Source: Tragulus kanchil (taxonomy: Eukaryota; Chordata; Mammalia; Artiodactyla; Tragulidae). Taken from it: a stretch of 64,000 nt of DNA. The position numbers and the translations under genes were made by a program. This document shows positions 1 to 12,428 of this stretch, one piece after another; position 1 is the stretch's first letter; every line of letters starts with the position of its first letter. The notes under the pieces are model-generated. The model worked only from the letters and a program-made list of their open reading frames with translations. It made no database searches and was not told where the DNA came from. The stretch covers positions 207,014,939 through 207,078,938 of the forward strand of contig JAIOJX010000032.1 of NCBI GenBank assembly GCA_022376925.1, written 5' to 3'.

Positions 1-782
1 AATAAATAAATTAAAAAAACAGTAACAGAGGCCAAAATTAAAAAGAAAAAAAAAGAACAAAAGGATTAACAGGTACAAAAGACCAGTGCAGTGGGTAGTT
101 TGCACTCAGCAGGGATGGGGTAGAATACACTTTGAAAAAAAAAATTTTTTTTTTCAACCTCTGCCTTCAGATCTTCCTCCAGGGCTTTTCTTGCCATTTC
201 AAAACTAATTTGATCTAGCAAAATCGCTCGTATTAGAGTATTAGTTCAGTTTTTGAACACGTAGGTTTTCCTTAGTGTTCAGTATCGACAGACGTGGAAA
301 GAAATACTAAATTAAGTGAAAATTAAATGTATCCCACATTTTACATTCATTGCTATCACTTTTTTTCAATCTAAGTCAAACTTCAAGTGAAGTAAGTAAA
401 AGTACATAAACTTATCTTTGAGAATCCTATGATTTTTAGATCTGGGCTGGTAATGTAAGAAAAACTATCTTAATAGTAGTCTACCAAATGTCTGTCATAT
501 GTGTAATGTTCTTTAGGTGCTTTTAAGGAATGATTGTTCAGTGTTCCGATTTCCTTAGAATATAAAGGATGACAGTACAAAAATAGCTAAATACATTTCT
601 AACATTTTTTGTGTCTAAGCCTATCAGTGTTTAGTTTTGAGTAAGTTCCCCAAAATAATTCAGACTGAGACAGTATAAGAAAAAAACTACTGCCATTGTG
701 TAACTCCGTGTACATTACTAAAAGTTTATGTGAATATAAAAATCCCATCACAGTTAATTTTTCACTGGGTGGTTTTGTTACT

Positions 783-922
783 TTAAAGGACTTTCTTTTT
801 TTTTTTTTTCCTGGACATGCCACATGGCCTGCAGCATCCTGGTTTTTTGACTAGGGTTCAAACCTGTGTCCCCTGCAATGGAAGCTCAGAGCCTTAACCA
901 CTAGCCCACAGGGAAATTCCTA
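783..922 (-). mobile_element. tRNA-Glu-derived SINE (CHR type), partial
   Basis: Read on the - strand this begins ggaatttccctgtgggctag and continues with the B-box-like ggtttgaaccctagtc, ending in a long A run (T run at 787-810 on +). It is older and more diverged than the other SINEs in the window. Confidence 0.75.
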
Positions 923-1021
923 AAAAGACCAGTTTTTAGAAATGATTAGTTTACATTTCCTTCTCAATTAAGTATTTTAGGTGTAACTTTGTTTTTTTCC
1001 TCACCTGTTCTGGTTTAATTT

Positions 1022-1240
1022 GGGCTTTCCTGGTGGCTCAGCTGGTAAAGAGTCTGCTTCCAATGTCGGAGACCCGGGTTTGATCTCTGGATCAGGAGGA
1101 TCCCCTGGAGAAGGGAACGGCAACCCACTCCAGTGTTCTTGCTTGGAGAATCCCATGGACAGAGGAGCCTGGCAGGCTACAGTCCATGGGGCCACACTGA
1201 GTCGGACACGACTTAGCAAAGTAGCTTTCACTTCACTTCT
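1022..1240 (+). mobile_element. Bov-tA SINE
   Basis: A tRNA-Glu head (gggctttcctggtggctcag, B box gggtttgatctc) is joined to a Bov-A unit (ggagaatcccatggacagag, gagtcggacacgacttagc). This family is restricted to ruminants and is one basis for the taxonomic call. Confidence 0.93.
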
Positions 1241-1877
1241 AGCTTAAGCTACCACTATACTAATGTGAACAAGCTTGAAGGATTTTAGACTGAATGATTT
1301 ATTCAGTAACTGCTATCAGTCAGAAATTAAGTCATGTAATTTATACACACATGTCACAATAAAACTTCTAATATTTTTACCCTGAGTCAATAAATTCCAT
1401 AGAAAGTGAGATCTGTATCTAGAAAGAATCCTATAGACATTAACATCATTATAAATTGGCACTCTTATTGTTAAGCAGATTTTTTGGTGGAGCATTTATT
1501 CTCCAAATACAGTTTCTCAAAGCAGTTTCACATCACCTCAATTAAAATATAATTTTAGTTATCTTCGAAGTGATAAGTTTATAATATATCTGCTTTGATA
1601 AAGCTTATGAAGGCTAGGTCATAGAAAATATTCATATGGTTTGTTAGAAAAACTGTTAAAGTATATCTTTTAAAAGGTTATAACATGATCTTAAAAAAGA
1701 AAAACAAACTTCTCAAGTGAGAACTAGTTCCAGGGTGGCAGTGTTCACTGCTGCGTGTGATGAGGTCGTTGTGCCTCTGCACTGTCACGGAACTGGCTCA
1801 CACTGTGCGGCTTAGCTGTTTTCACTGCATTTTGCTACGTGACAAATTTATATGGTATGAGAAAGAAAACCACGAAT

Positions 1878-2055
1878 TATTTCATTTAATCCTTACAGTA
1901 ACCCTGAAATGATTATTTCCTTCTCTCTGACAGTGAGAAAACGGGAGTTTACAGAGGCAAAATGACCTGCCTGAAATCTCAAATACAATAAATGGTGGAA
2001 TCTAGGATTTGAACCCGAATAATCTGATTTTGGAGTCTACGCTGTTAATTACATT
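1878..2055 (+). repeat. MIR SINE relic
   Basis: The characteristic MIR core is visible: gagaaaacgggagtttacag, then aggatttgaacccgaa near its end. It is ancient and diverged. Confidence 0.65.
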
Positions 2056-2371
2056 CCTATACAACACTCTATTTCAGATTATTTACAAGCAAAGTTTAAA
2101 AAGATTTAACCTTTAAAGATGCTAGTAAATAAAGAGCTCCCTAAAACTCATTTTTACTTTCTGTCTTTCTTCAAAGATAGCAGTTTAATTTTGGATTTAT
2201 GACTCTGATCAGTTTACTTTATTTAATGAAAAGCTTTAAAAAATCTTTTACAGTAGTTCAAATAACCATTCATTTAGAGGTGTTTAAATCATACTAGTAA
2301 GATTTTCTTAAAAGATTCTAATCTGTTCCATAATGTGAATAGATACGACCCTTAGAATTCTTTTGATTCTT

Positions 2372-2475
2372 CCAGTTTTATTGAGATATAATTAACATAC
2401 AGCACTGTTTAAAGTGTAGAGCATAATTCGAGTTCATGTGTCGTGAACTAATTATTGCAGTAAGTTCAGTGATAT
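2372..2475 (+). repeat. Old L1-like 3' fragment (repeated at 3486-3589)
   Basis: The text ttattgagatataattaaca and the following acatacagcactgtttaaagtg resemble the 3' end of old mammalian L1 elements. A second copy is present only because of direct duplication 1. Confidence 0.5.
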
Positions 2476-2716
2476 CTCTCATAGAGATATAATACAGAAT
2501 TCTTACGTTATTGTGGGGAGAATTCTTTTTATGGCCAGGCAGTTTATTCTTATGTACATTTTTTTTTTAAATTACAGTTAACTCATTCAGAGAGTTTGGA
2601 AAACTAAGGTGGGCGAAAGCTTCACCCATAATCTTTCCAGAAATATACTTGTAAATGAAAAACTTTTCTTGAATTTGGAGCCTTTTATTCATGTTGCCCT
2701 CTTTTAACTCACTTTC

Positions 2717-3042
2717 TTTTTTATTATTATTATTTATTTATTTTGGGCGGGGATCGGGTTGGGGAGGGAGGGGAGCGGGCGGGCCACTTCTGTTGGTCTT
2801 TCATTTCTCTATTTTCATTTGTCATTGTTCTTTGGCCCGCGTGGGCCTCCCATCGCAGTGGCCTCTGTTGTCGCAGAGCGCCGGCTCTGGGCGCATGTGC
2901 TCCAGAGCTCCGGCTCGGTAATTGGACACATGGGTCCAGCCACTCCGCGGTATGTGGAATCTTCTCAGGCCAGGGATCGAACCGGCGCCCCTTGCACTGC
3001 AAGGCGGTGTCTTTACCCACTGGACCACCAGGGGAAGCCCTG
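2717..3042 (-). mobile_element. tRNA-Glu SINE, long 3' form, with TSD
   Basis: In minus orientation: gggcttcccctggtggtcca, B-box ggttcgatccc, body, then a C-rich extension (tggcccgcccgctcccctcc) and an AAATAAAT tail. The direct repeat actcactttc at 2707-2716 and 3043-3052 is the target-site duplication. The element is complete. Confidence 0.9.
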
Positions 3043-3830
3043 ACTCACTTTCGTATTAAGCTATAAGAAGTTGTCTGTTGAAAGAGATTTGGTCTGTTGA
3101 GTCTGCTAGGTCAGTTGTGTTTTGATGAAAGCTAAAAATGAAGAATCTCATAGAACAGTATATATTAGAGAGCTTTTATCTAGTGCAGTTCCTCATTAAA
3201 TTTTGATACTTTCTTAACCTTCATATCATGTATGGTTAACAGTTATCAAGACTTTTGCAGCAAATATACTTGCATAAAAGTAGATGGATGAAGGAATTAT
3301 CAGCCCTGATTCTGAATTTATAAAACAAGGCCAGGAGAACTGCTGCTGCTTTCCCACTAAGTTGCATCTTGGACCTGAATACACTGTCCTGTTCTTTCGG
3401 GGGCCTGACTTCCTGATTTTCTTAAAAGATTCTAATCTGTTCCATAATGTGAATAGATACGACCCTTAGAATTCTTTTGATTCTTCCAGTTTTATTGAGA
3501 TATAATTAACATACAGCACTGTTTAAAGTGTAGAGCATAATTCGAGTTCATGTGTCGTGAACTAATTATTGCAGTAAGTTCAGTGATATCTCTCATAGAG
3601 ATATAATACAGAATTCTTACGTTATTGTGGGGAGAATTCTTTTTATGGCCAGGCAGTTTATTCTTATGTACATTTTTTTTTTAAATTACAGTTAACTCAT
3701 TCAGAGAGTTTGGAAAACTAAGGTGGGCGAAAGCTTCACCCATAATCTTTCCAGAAATATACTTGTAAATGAAAAACTTTTCTTGAATTTGGAGCCTTTT
3801 ATTCATGTTGCCCTCTTTTAACTCACTTTC

Positions 3831-4156
3831 TTTTTTATTATTATTATTTATTTATTTTGGGCGGGGATCGGGTTGGGGAGGGAGGGGAGCGGGCGGGCCA
3901 CTTCTGTTGGTCTTTCATTTCTCTATTTTCATTTGTCATTGTTCTTTGGCCCGCGTGGGCCTCCCATCGCAGTGGCCTCTGTTGTCGCAGAGCGCCGGCT
4001 CTGGGCGCATGTGCTCCAGAGCTCCGGCTCGGTAATTGGACACATGGGTCCAGCCACTCCGCGGTATGTGGAATCTTCTCAGGCCAGGGATCGAACCGGC
4101 GCCCCTTGCACTGCAAGGCGGTGTCTTTACCCACTGGACCACCAGGGGAAGCCCTG
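3831..4156 (-). mobile_element. tRNA-Glu SINE, long 3' form (duplicate of 2717-3042)
   Basis: The same insertion carried in the right block of duplication 1, with the same flanking target-site repeats. It is not an independent insertion. Confidence 0.9.
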
Positions 4157-4501
4157 ACTCACTTTCGTATTAAGCTATAAGAAGTTGTCTGTTGAAAGAG
4201 ATTTGGTCTGTTGAGTCTGCTAGGTCAGTTGTGTTTTGATGAAAGCTAAAAATGAAGAATCTCATAGAACAGTATATATTAGAGAGCTTTTATCTAGTGC
4301 AGTTCCTCATTAAATTTTGATACTTTCTTAACCTTCATATCATGTATGGTTAACAGTTATCAAGACTTTTGCAGCAAATATACTTGCATAAAAGTAGATG
4401 GATGAAGGAATTATCAGCCCTGATTCTGAATTTATAAAACAAGGCCAGGAGAACTGCTGCTGCTTTCCCACTAAGTTGCATCTTGGACCTGAATACACTG
4501 T

Positions 4502-6779
4502 CCTGTTCTTTCGGGGGCCTGACTTCCCTGTTTTTTTGCCTAATGGAAACAGTACCTTCAAAAGCTTTAGCAACGAGGAACAAATAAACCTGGGTGTCTT
4601 GGAGGACTGTGTTATTAACCCATTGTAAGATTACATAAATTTTAAGAGAGAAGGGAAAAACTCTAAGACCCTGAAATACATTTTTCTAAACTTAGCTACA
4701 TTAAATTGCTCATTATTTTAGGAAACCCAAGAATATTCTTGACTTTTTAAGTATCACATACACCGTCTAGTGTATTTGGCCATACTCAGCAGATATTTTA
4801 TTAATATTTGCAAGCAGTCACATGGCCCTAACATTTGAAAAGGATCTTAAATTTTAACTTATTTGAGGGAACTCATGAGCTAAGTCAATTTGTATTACCA
4901 TTTTATGAGGAACTGACTGAACATAGAGAAATAAACTGTTTTAGGCCACCCTGTTAGGTCTCTCTTTAAGGCCATTGTATCAGAAAAACTCATTTCAGTT
5001 TGCCTCCTGTGAGTCTTTCTCCTGTGTGTCTCCTTTACTGCTGACAACAAAACACTTCACTTCTAATCACCAAATACGTAGAGCCTTTTTTTCCCTATAC
5101 CAAACAATTCTCTGTGACACCAGCTGGGACATTACAGTGTAACTCAGTTCTGACACAGTCTACTTGGAGATAGTGTCAGATCCCACAGATGTAAAAATTC
5201 AGTTTCAGAAGACTGCTGCCCCCACTTCAGATGACAATTGCAGGGAATAGGTCTCCAGGCTACCCATAATAATTTCTGTCTAATTTTACTACAAATTGGA
5301 GGTTCCTGTGACCTTGTCCTCAGGTTTGATTAATTTGCTAGGACAGTTCTCACAGAACTGAAGGAAACAGTATATTTACCAGTTTATTAAAGGATGTGAT
5401 AAAGGATACAGATAAAGAGCCAGATAAAGAAATACATAGGGTGAAGTCTGAAAGTGCCCCAAGGGCAAGAACTTCTGTGCCTATGAATTTGGAGTGTGTC
5501 ACCTTCTGCATGCAGATGTGTTCACCAACGTGGAAGCTCTTGGAGCCTCATACTATTAGGATTTTGTGGTGGCTTCCCATGTAGGCATGATAGATTATTC
5601 ATCCCAATTCCAGCTCCTCCTCCAGCATCCTCTATCGGCTGTCAGCCTGTTCTTTCGGGGCCTGACTTCCCTGTTTTTTTGCCTAATGGAAACAGTACCT
5701 TCAAAAGCTTTAGCAACGAGGAACAAATAAACCTGGGTGTCTTGGAGGACTGTGTTATTAACCCATTGTAAGATTACATAAATTTTAAGAGAGAAGGGAA
5801 AAACTCTAAGACCCTGAAATACATTTTTCTAAACTTAGCTACATTAAATTGCTCATTATTTTAGGAAACCCAAGAATATTCTTGACTTTTTAAGTATCAC
5901 ATACACCGTCTAGTGTATTTGGCCATACTCAGCAGATATTTTATTAATATTTGCAAGCAGTCACATGGCCCTAACATTTGAAAAGGATCTTAAATTTTAA
6001 CTTATTTGAGGGAACTCATGAGCTAAGTCAATTTGTATTACCATTTTATGAGGAACTGACTGAACATAGAGAAATAAACTGTTTTTAGGCCACCCTGTTA
6101 GGTCTCTCTTTAAGGCCATTGTATCAGAAAAACTCATTTCAGTTTGCCTCCTGTGAGTCTTTCTCCTGTGTGTCTCCTTTACTGCTGACAACAAAACACT
6201 TCACTTCTAATCACCAAATACGTAGAGCCTTTTTTTCCCTATACCAAACAATTCTCTGTGACACCAGCTGGGACATTACAGTGTAACTCAGTTCTGACAC
6301 AGTCTACTTGGAGATAGTGTCAGATCCCACAGATGTAAAAATTCAGTTTCAGAAGACTGCTGCCCCCACTTCAGATGACAATTGCAGGGAATAGGTCTCC
6401 AGGCTACCCATAATAATTTCTGTCTAATTTTACTACAAATTGGAGGTTCCTGTGACCTTGTCCTCAGGTTTGATTAATTTGCTAGGACAGTTCTCACAGA
6501 ACTGAAGGAAACAGTATATTTACCAGTTTATTAAAGGATGTGATAAAGGATACAGATAAAGAGCCAGATAAAGAAATACATAGGGTGAAGTCTGAAAGTG
6601 CCCCAAGGGCAAGAACTTCTGTGCCTATGAATTTGGAGTGTGTCACCTTCTGCATGCAGATGTGTTCACCAACGTGGAAGCTCTTGGAGCCTCATACTAT
6701 TAGGATTTTGTGGTGGCTTCCCCATGTAGGCATGATAGATTATTCATCCCAATTCCAGCTCCTCCTCCAGCATCCTCTA
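4502..6779 (+). repeat. Direct duplication 2 (1143-1144 bp): 4502-5645 / 5646-6779
   Basis: Near-identical blocks of intron. Differences are homopolymer lengths (for example the G run at 4513 versus 5657 and T runs near 4940/6082). The left copy ends at ctcta (5634) followed by about 11 filler bases before the restart. No recognisable exon is inside. Confidence 0.95.
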
Positions 6780-7139
6780 GAGAATGGAGGGATAAAGCTG
6801 AAAATCCTAAGCTTCTCATCATGGCTTGGTGGTTCTGGAAACAAGTTCTCATCCAGGAGCCTACCCAGGTTGTCTCATTGAACGAAAAATGCTCCAAGTG
6901 TTCGTATCAACTAGGAAATGACAAGGGTTTTAGGAGCCTCGTGTCAGGGATGGGGTCAACAAATATCAGGACAAGAGATGCTCTTTGTGCTCTCATCACT
7001 TGGAAATTACAAGGATTTCAGGAGCTCTGTGCCAGGAGCCAGGGGCAGAGACCAATGTGTATTTTCTACTATCTCACAGCCATCTACGTGTATTTATATA
7101 GTGCTTTATGGTTTATGATGTGTTTTGGCCTACTTTCTA

Positions 7140-7290
7140 ACTTGCTACTCAAAACAGTTCAGTGAATTAGACATGATAGTTGATGAAACTACATTTTACA
7201 AATGAATAAACAGGCTCAAAGAGGTCACCCAGCTAGTAGTAAATAGCAGTGCCTACCCTGAAACCAAAGTTTTCTGAAACGTAGTGCTGA
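7140..7290 (+). repeat. MIR SINE relic
   Basis: The stretch aatgaataaacaggctcaaa, then gaggtcacccagctagtag, is a diverged MIR core. It lies outside the duplicated blocks. Confidence 0.6.
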
Positions 7291-7394
7291 GTTCTTTCAC
7301 CTGCCCTGTGCTGTTGGCCTATGCTTTCCTCGGGTAGGCTTTCCTTAGAGTGAATAGAGAACTAATTTAAATTAGTTGCCAGTATTTCAAACAT

Positions 7395-9690
7395 TGAAAG
7401 CTTTCACGTGGAAACTATTATATTTATCTTAGGAATGGCAGATCTGGCAAAACAGCTCACTTTGTATGTGGCAGCAGTGGCTTGAGCTGATGAGCAGGTG
7501 TGCCCTCTGGTTGCCTTTAAGCGACATCCTGCAGCTCATCCTTGTGGTCCTGACACTCAGCCTGATTCACTCATTTCCTTGCCTGCTTTCTTTTTTTAAA
7601 AAAACCATTTTTTGTTCAACCTCATGCCACGAGCTCTTTATTATTTATTTATTTATTGTTTTCATCTATCTTTATTCTTTTGGCATGTGTGGGCCTGCCA
7701 CCATAGTGGCCTCTCTCGTTGAAGAGCACTGGTCCTGGGCTCATGTGCTCTAGAGCACTGGCTCATAATTGTACACACCGGTCCAGCTGCTCTGCAGCAC
7801 GTGGGATCCTCCTGGAACGGGGATTGAACCGGTGCCCCTTGCATTGCACATGGTGGACTCTTTACCCACTGGACCACCAGGCAAGCCCTCCTTACCTGCT
7901 TTTAAACCATGTAGGCATTTGAGTTTGTGAACTCTTCCCTGGGCTATTACTTAATTTGGGGGAGGAGAGGGTTAAGCACATCTAACTGTATAAAAATCAC
8001 CAAAAAATACTGTAATTATTCTGTTCTAACAAGTACTGTTAACGTATTACTAGATATTTTTTCAAGTGTTTATGCCATTATAATTGTTAAATGGCATAAT
8101 TTGAAATGGTTAATGTTTTAGAGAATACACAGTTGAAAAGCAGTGCATAGTTATATTATTTGCAACTAATTCTCAAGAGTAAAACATTTAACAGTATTTC
8201 TGACCACTTTATGTCAATGTGCTCATATCCTGATTCTGTTTAAGTTTCCTACCTTTTATCCTCCATGCCAAATTATATCTAGTCCACTCTGGCTCCTTTT
8301 CTATACAAGTAAGGGAATATCTTCTGCCTGTTTCCTTTTCTTCCTTTCTGCTTTTTAAATTCCCGTGCCCTTTCTTCTATAAATTTTACCTTCTTTTGTA
8401 TCTAATTAGATGCATCTTTTAGGATTTGGTTTTGAAGTACAGTATAACAAATTTCTGAAGAAGAAAAAAGACAATCCCAAGAGTAATTAGATTTCCATTG
8501 ATCCTTGGTTTCAGTATTTTCTGTGATATAATCAACTAGTTTTTGAAAGCTGTCACGTGGAAACTATTATATTTATCTTAGGAATGGCAGATCTGGCAAA
8601 ACAGCTCACTTTGTATGTGGCAGCAGTGGCTTGAGCTGATGAGCAGGTGTGCCCTCTGGTTGCCTTTAAGCGACATCCTGCAGCTCATCCTTGTGGTCCT
8701 GACACTCAGCCTGATTCACTCATTTCCTTGCCTGCTTTCTTTTTTTAAAAAAACCATTTTTTGTTCAACCTCATGCCACGAGCTCTTTATTATTTATTTA
8801 TTTATTGTTTTCATCTATCTTTATTCTTTTGGCATGTGTGGGCCTGCCACCATAGTGGCCTCTCTCGTTGAAGAGCACTGGTCCTGGGCTCATGTGCTCT
8901 AGAGCACTGGCTCATAATTGTACACACCGGTCCAGCTGCTCTGCAGCACGTGGGATCCTCCTGGAACGGGGATTGAACCGGTGCCCCTTGCATTGCACAT
9001 GGTGGACTCTTTACCCACTGGACCACCAGGCAAGCCCTCCTTACCTGCTTTTAAACCATGTAGGCATTTGAGTTTGTGAACTCTTCCCTGGGCTATTACT
9101 TAATTTGGGGGAGGAGAGGGTTAAGCACATCTAACTGTATAAAAATCCCCAAAAAAATACTGTAATTATTCTGTTCTAACAAGTACTGTTAACGTATTAC
9201 TAGATATTTTTTCAAGTGTTTATGCCATTATAATTGTTAAATGGCATAATTTGAAATGGTTAATGTTTTAGAGAATACACAGTTGAAAAGCAGTGCATAG
9301 TTATATTATTTGCAACTAATTCTCAAGAGTAAAACATTTAACAGTATTTCTGACCACTTTATGTCAATGTGCTCATATCCTGATTCTGTTTAAGTTTCCT
9401 ACCTTTTATCCTCCATGCCAAATTATATCTAGTCCACTCTGGCTCCTTTTCTATACAAGTAAGGGAATATCTTCTGCCTGTTTCCTTTTCTTCCTTTCTG
9501 CTTTTTAAATTCCCGTGCCCTTTCTTCTATAAATTTTACCTTCTTTTGTATCTAATTAGATGCATCTTTTAGGATTTGGTTTTGAAGTACAGTATAACAA
9601 ATTTCTGAAGAAGAAAAAAGACAATCCCAAGAGTAATTAGATTTCCATTGATCCTTGGTTTCAGTATTTTCTGTGATATAATCAACTAGT
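7395..9690 (+). repeat. Direct duplication 3 (1149 bp): 7395-8543 / 8544-9690
   Basis: Two near-identical blocks, each with one antisense tRNA-SINE. Differences include gaaagctttcacg versus gaaagctgtcacg at the start and one extra A plus one base change near 9150. After the right copy the sequence is unique. Confidence 0.95.
7640..7889 (-). mobile_element. tRNA-Glu SINE, short 3' form (repeated at 8789-9038)
   Basis: In minus orientation: gggcttgcctggtggtccag, B-box ggttcaatccc, body, then gatgaaaacaataaataaat as the tail, without the C-rich extension of the long form. The second copy belongs to duplication 3. Confidence 0.88.
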
Positions 9691-10298
9691 TAGTCAAATG
9701 TCCTGGTCACTGATCTTTTCTAGATTGAAAAAAATATTCATTAACCTTTGGAGTTATTTTTTATTTATATTCATGAAGAGTCAGTGGTTCTCAAGCCTCA
9801 AGTCACATTTAGTGTCTAAAACACACTAGGGACAGTGCTAGACGATCCAGATCAAAGAGGAGCAAGACAGCCTCCATTTTTTCAGTCCAATTTTTTCTCA
9901 TTTTCTGATGACTATTTGGCTACACCTTCCTTTTCTTTAAACCTCCATAATTTCTTCTTCTGTTCTCTCAGCTGACGGTTTTGCTTCCTACTTCACTGAA
10001 CAGATAGAATCAACTGGAAGAGAACTTAAACAGGACACCACATCTTCTCAGCTACATGCATCTGTGCATATATACTTTTGTTTTCCCTCCTATTCAAGGA
10101 ATGAACTATCTATGTTCCTAGCTGAGGCCAGCTCCTCCATGAGATTTCTTTTTCCAGCTCTTACTTATTTCCAATATTGCTATCCCCCATCCTCCATAAC
10201 AGTTTTTCTTTCTCTAGTGGATCATCCATTAGCATGAAAACAAACCATCTTTTTAGAAGGAGGTTTGTTCTTTCTTTTTCTTTTCCCCATCATGCCTC

Positions 10299-10541
10299 TT
10301 TTATTTATATTTATTTTCATCCATCTTTTATTCTTTGGCATGTGTGGACCTCCCATTGTAGTGGCACCTCCCACTGCAGAGGAGTGGCTCAGGGCGCATG
10401 CGCTCCAGAGCACTGGATTGTAATTGAACACACCGGTCCAGCCGCTCCATGGCACGTGGGATCTTCCCGGGCCAGGGATCAAACCGGTGCCCCTTGTACT
10501 GCAGGGCAGACTCTTCACCCACTGGACCACCAGGGAAGCCC
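10299..10541 (-). mobile_element. tRNA-Glu SINE, short 3' form
   Basis: In minus orientation: gggcttccctggtggtccag, tgaagagtctgccctgcag, B-box ggtttgatccctgg, ending gatggatgaaaataaatata. It is a unique (unduplicated) copy of the short form. Confidence 0.9.
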
Positions 10542-10599
10542 AGAAGGTTAGTTCTGGTGCCTTCAGTTTCTGCTTTCCTTTCCTCTGTCGAACTCATTT

Positions 10600-11765
10600 A
10601 ACTCAGACTTTTACTCTCTCCACTTGTCAAGCCATCTGTATTACTATTTCAGTGGTCCTGTCAGTTTACTCAACCTGTCAACAGCATGTGATGCATCCCA
10701 CCAGCCCTTCTGCTCCTTGAAACGCTCTGTTCATTTGGAGTTCAGGGTTCATACTCTCTTGACTTTCCCTTGTATTGCTGCCTACTTCTCAAGTCTGTGG
10801 ATTCTTCTCTACAGCATCACCATCATCAAACATTTTACCCTAAGGCATTTCACATTAATGTGTCACAAACCAAATTCCAAAACTCTCTTCCAGACTACCC
10901 TTCCCTAGTCTTTCCCATCCCAGTCCCTGTGCTTTAGCCACAAATCCTGGATCTGAGCTTGACTCCTCTTTTTCTCTTTTACCCTGTATCGATCCCATCC
11001 ATAGTTCCTGTCTCGCTACCTCCACCACTCTTGCCCTGGTCCATGCCAGCCCGTCCACTCACCTGAGTCATTGCATTAATGTTCTTTCTCATTCTGCTTT
11101 CATTATTATCCCCCTACCATCTGACCTCAAGATATCAGTCTGATTGATCTTTTTAAGGCAGAGGTCTGATTATGTTGCCCTACTGCACTAGAGCCTCCAG
11201 TAGCTTCCTGACCTACTCAGGGTAAAAAACAAAGTCTTTGGGCACTAGTTGGCCATTGTACCTAAATTCCTTCTGTCCCTTTTCCTATCTTCTCTTACTC
11301 TTGCTTCCTCTGTTTTGGCCACACTGGCCTCCCTGCTCTCCCTTGAGCATACCATATGCTTCCACTCCAAGACCTTTGCACTTGCTGTAACCTCTAGTCT
11401 GGGACACTTATCATCTAGATATATGTGTGGGTTATGTCCTCATCTCTTCCCATTCTTTGCTCAAAAGCCCCATTTTCATTGAGGCAGTCACTGAGAGAAC
11501 CTTATTTTAAATTTCAAATACCACCCGCCTCCATATACAAGCACACACTATTCACATTCCTAGTTTTATTTTCCTCTGATAGAAGTTATCACTGTGTGTA
11601 ATAGCATACATTTTACTAGTTTGAGTTTTTATCTCTTCTGCACTGTAACATAAGTTTTCTGTGGACAGAAGCGTTCGCCAGCATTGTTCACTGCTGAGGC
11701 TTTAATGCCTAGAATAATATGTGGTCCATAGTATCTACTCCAAAGTGTCTGTTAGTGAATGACAA
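10600..11765 (+). repeat. L2 LINE 3' fragment
   Basis: The text resembles the L2 3' region: cctccagtagcttcctgacc, ctccaagacctttgcacttg, ttgctcaaaagccccatttt and a final part like attgttcactgctgaggctt. It is ancient and does not code. Confidence 0.65.
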
Positions 11766-12428
11766 ATGCACTGGCTTCAAGTTCACCCTGTAGTAAAACC
11801 AGAGAGGTAAAAACAGATTGTGTAACAGTGACAAGTACTACTGGAGCCGACAGGGAGAATGAATGGGAGAGACTGTGTTTAAGGCTTCCGAGAGAAGACA
11901 GTTGAGGCTGAGACTTAAGACCACGAGCTCCAGTTAAACTAAGGTAGAGAAAGGCATCGAAGGAACAGCATTGACAGAACCATTGGGGCGACAGAGAGCC
12001 TGCTCCAAATCATTCATTCATTCACCTTAGGGATATATGACAGGGGACAGAGGTAAGACCCAAGTTTATGGTAAGGATGACCAAGGTGGTGGGGGAATCA
12101 TTCACTGTGAGAAGAGGTATAATGAATTTGGTTTCGGATAGGTTGAATTTGAGGTCCCTGTGGAATTTCTACTTTTTCTATTACATATGTTTAAAATATG
12201 AACTTAAAGTTAGAATAATTTCTGTTCTAGGTTCCTTCTTCCCCTCAATTAAAAGTGATTTGACAAACTGGAAGAGCTAAATTGCCTCCAAAAATCTCAC
12301 CTTTGTTTGCTTTATGACATGCTATCATCCTTATTTTTTCCTGAAAGCCTTTAAAGGCCCTCTCACTTAAAATGCAGGATAAAAGTTATTGTACGTTTAA
12401 TGAAACAGCCATTGGAGATGGTACCAGT

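Larger units (their letters stand above)
1..2300. other. NUMB intron, left edge
   Basis: AT-rich intronic DNA. It holds an antisense tRNA-SINE relic (783-922), a Bov-tA SINE (1022-1240) and a MIR (about 1878-2055). No exon of NUMB or any other gene is recognised. Confidence 0.7.
2301..4528 (+). repeat. Direct duplication 1 (1114 bp): 2301-3414 / 3415-4528
   Basis: Two near-identical head-to-tail blocks with constant offset 1114. Each contains an L1M-like fragment and a tRNA-SINE. The left copy ends in cctgacttcctg and jumps back to gattttcttaaaag; the right copy continues into unique sequence. Confidence 0.95.
9691..12428. other. NUMB intron with SINE and L2
   Basis: There is no exon. It contains an antisense short-form tRNA-SINE (10299-10541) and an L2 3' fragment (about 10600-11765). 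The remaining sequence, 9691-10298 and 11766-12428, shows nothing I recognise. Confidence 0.65.
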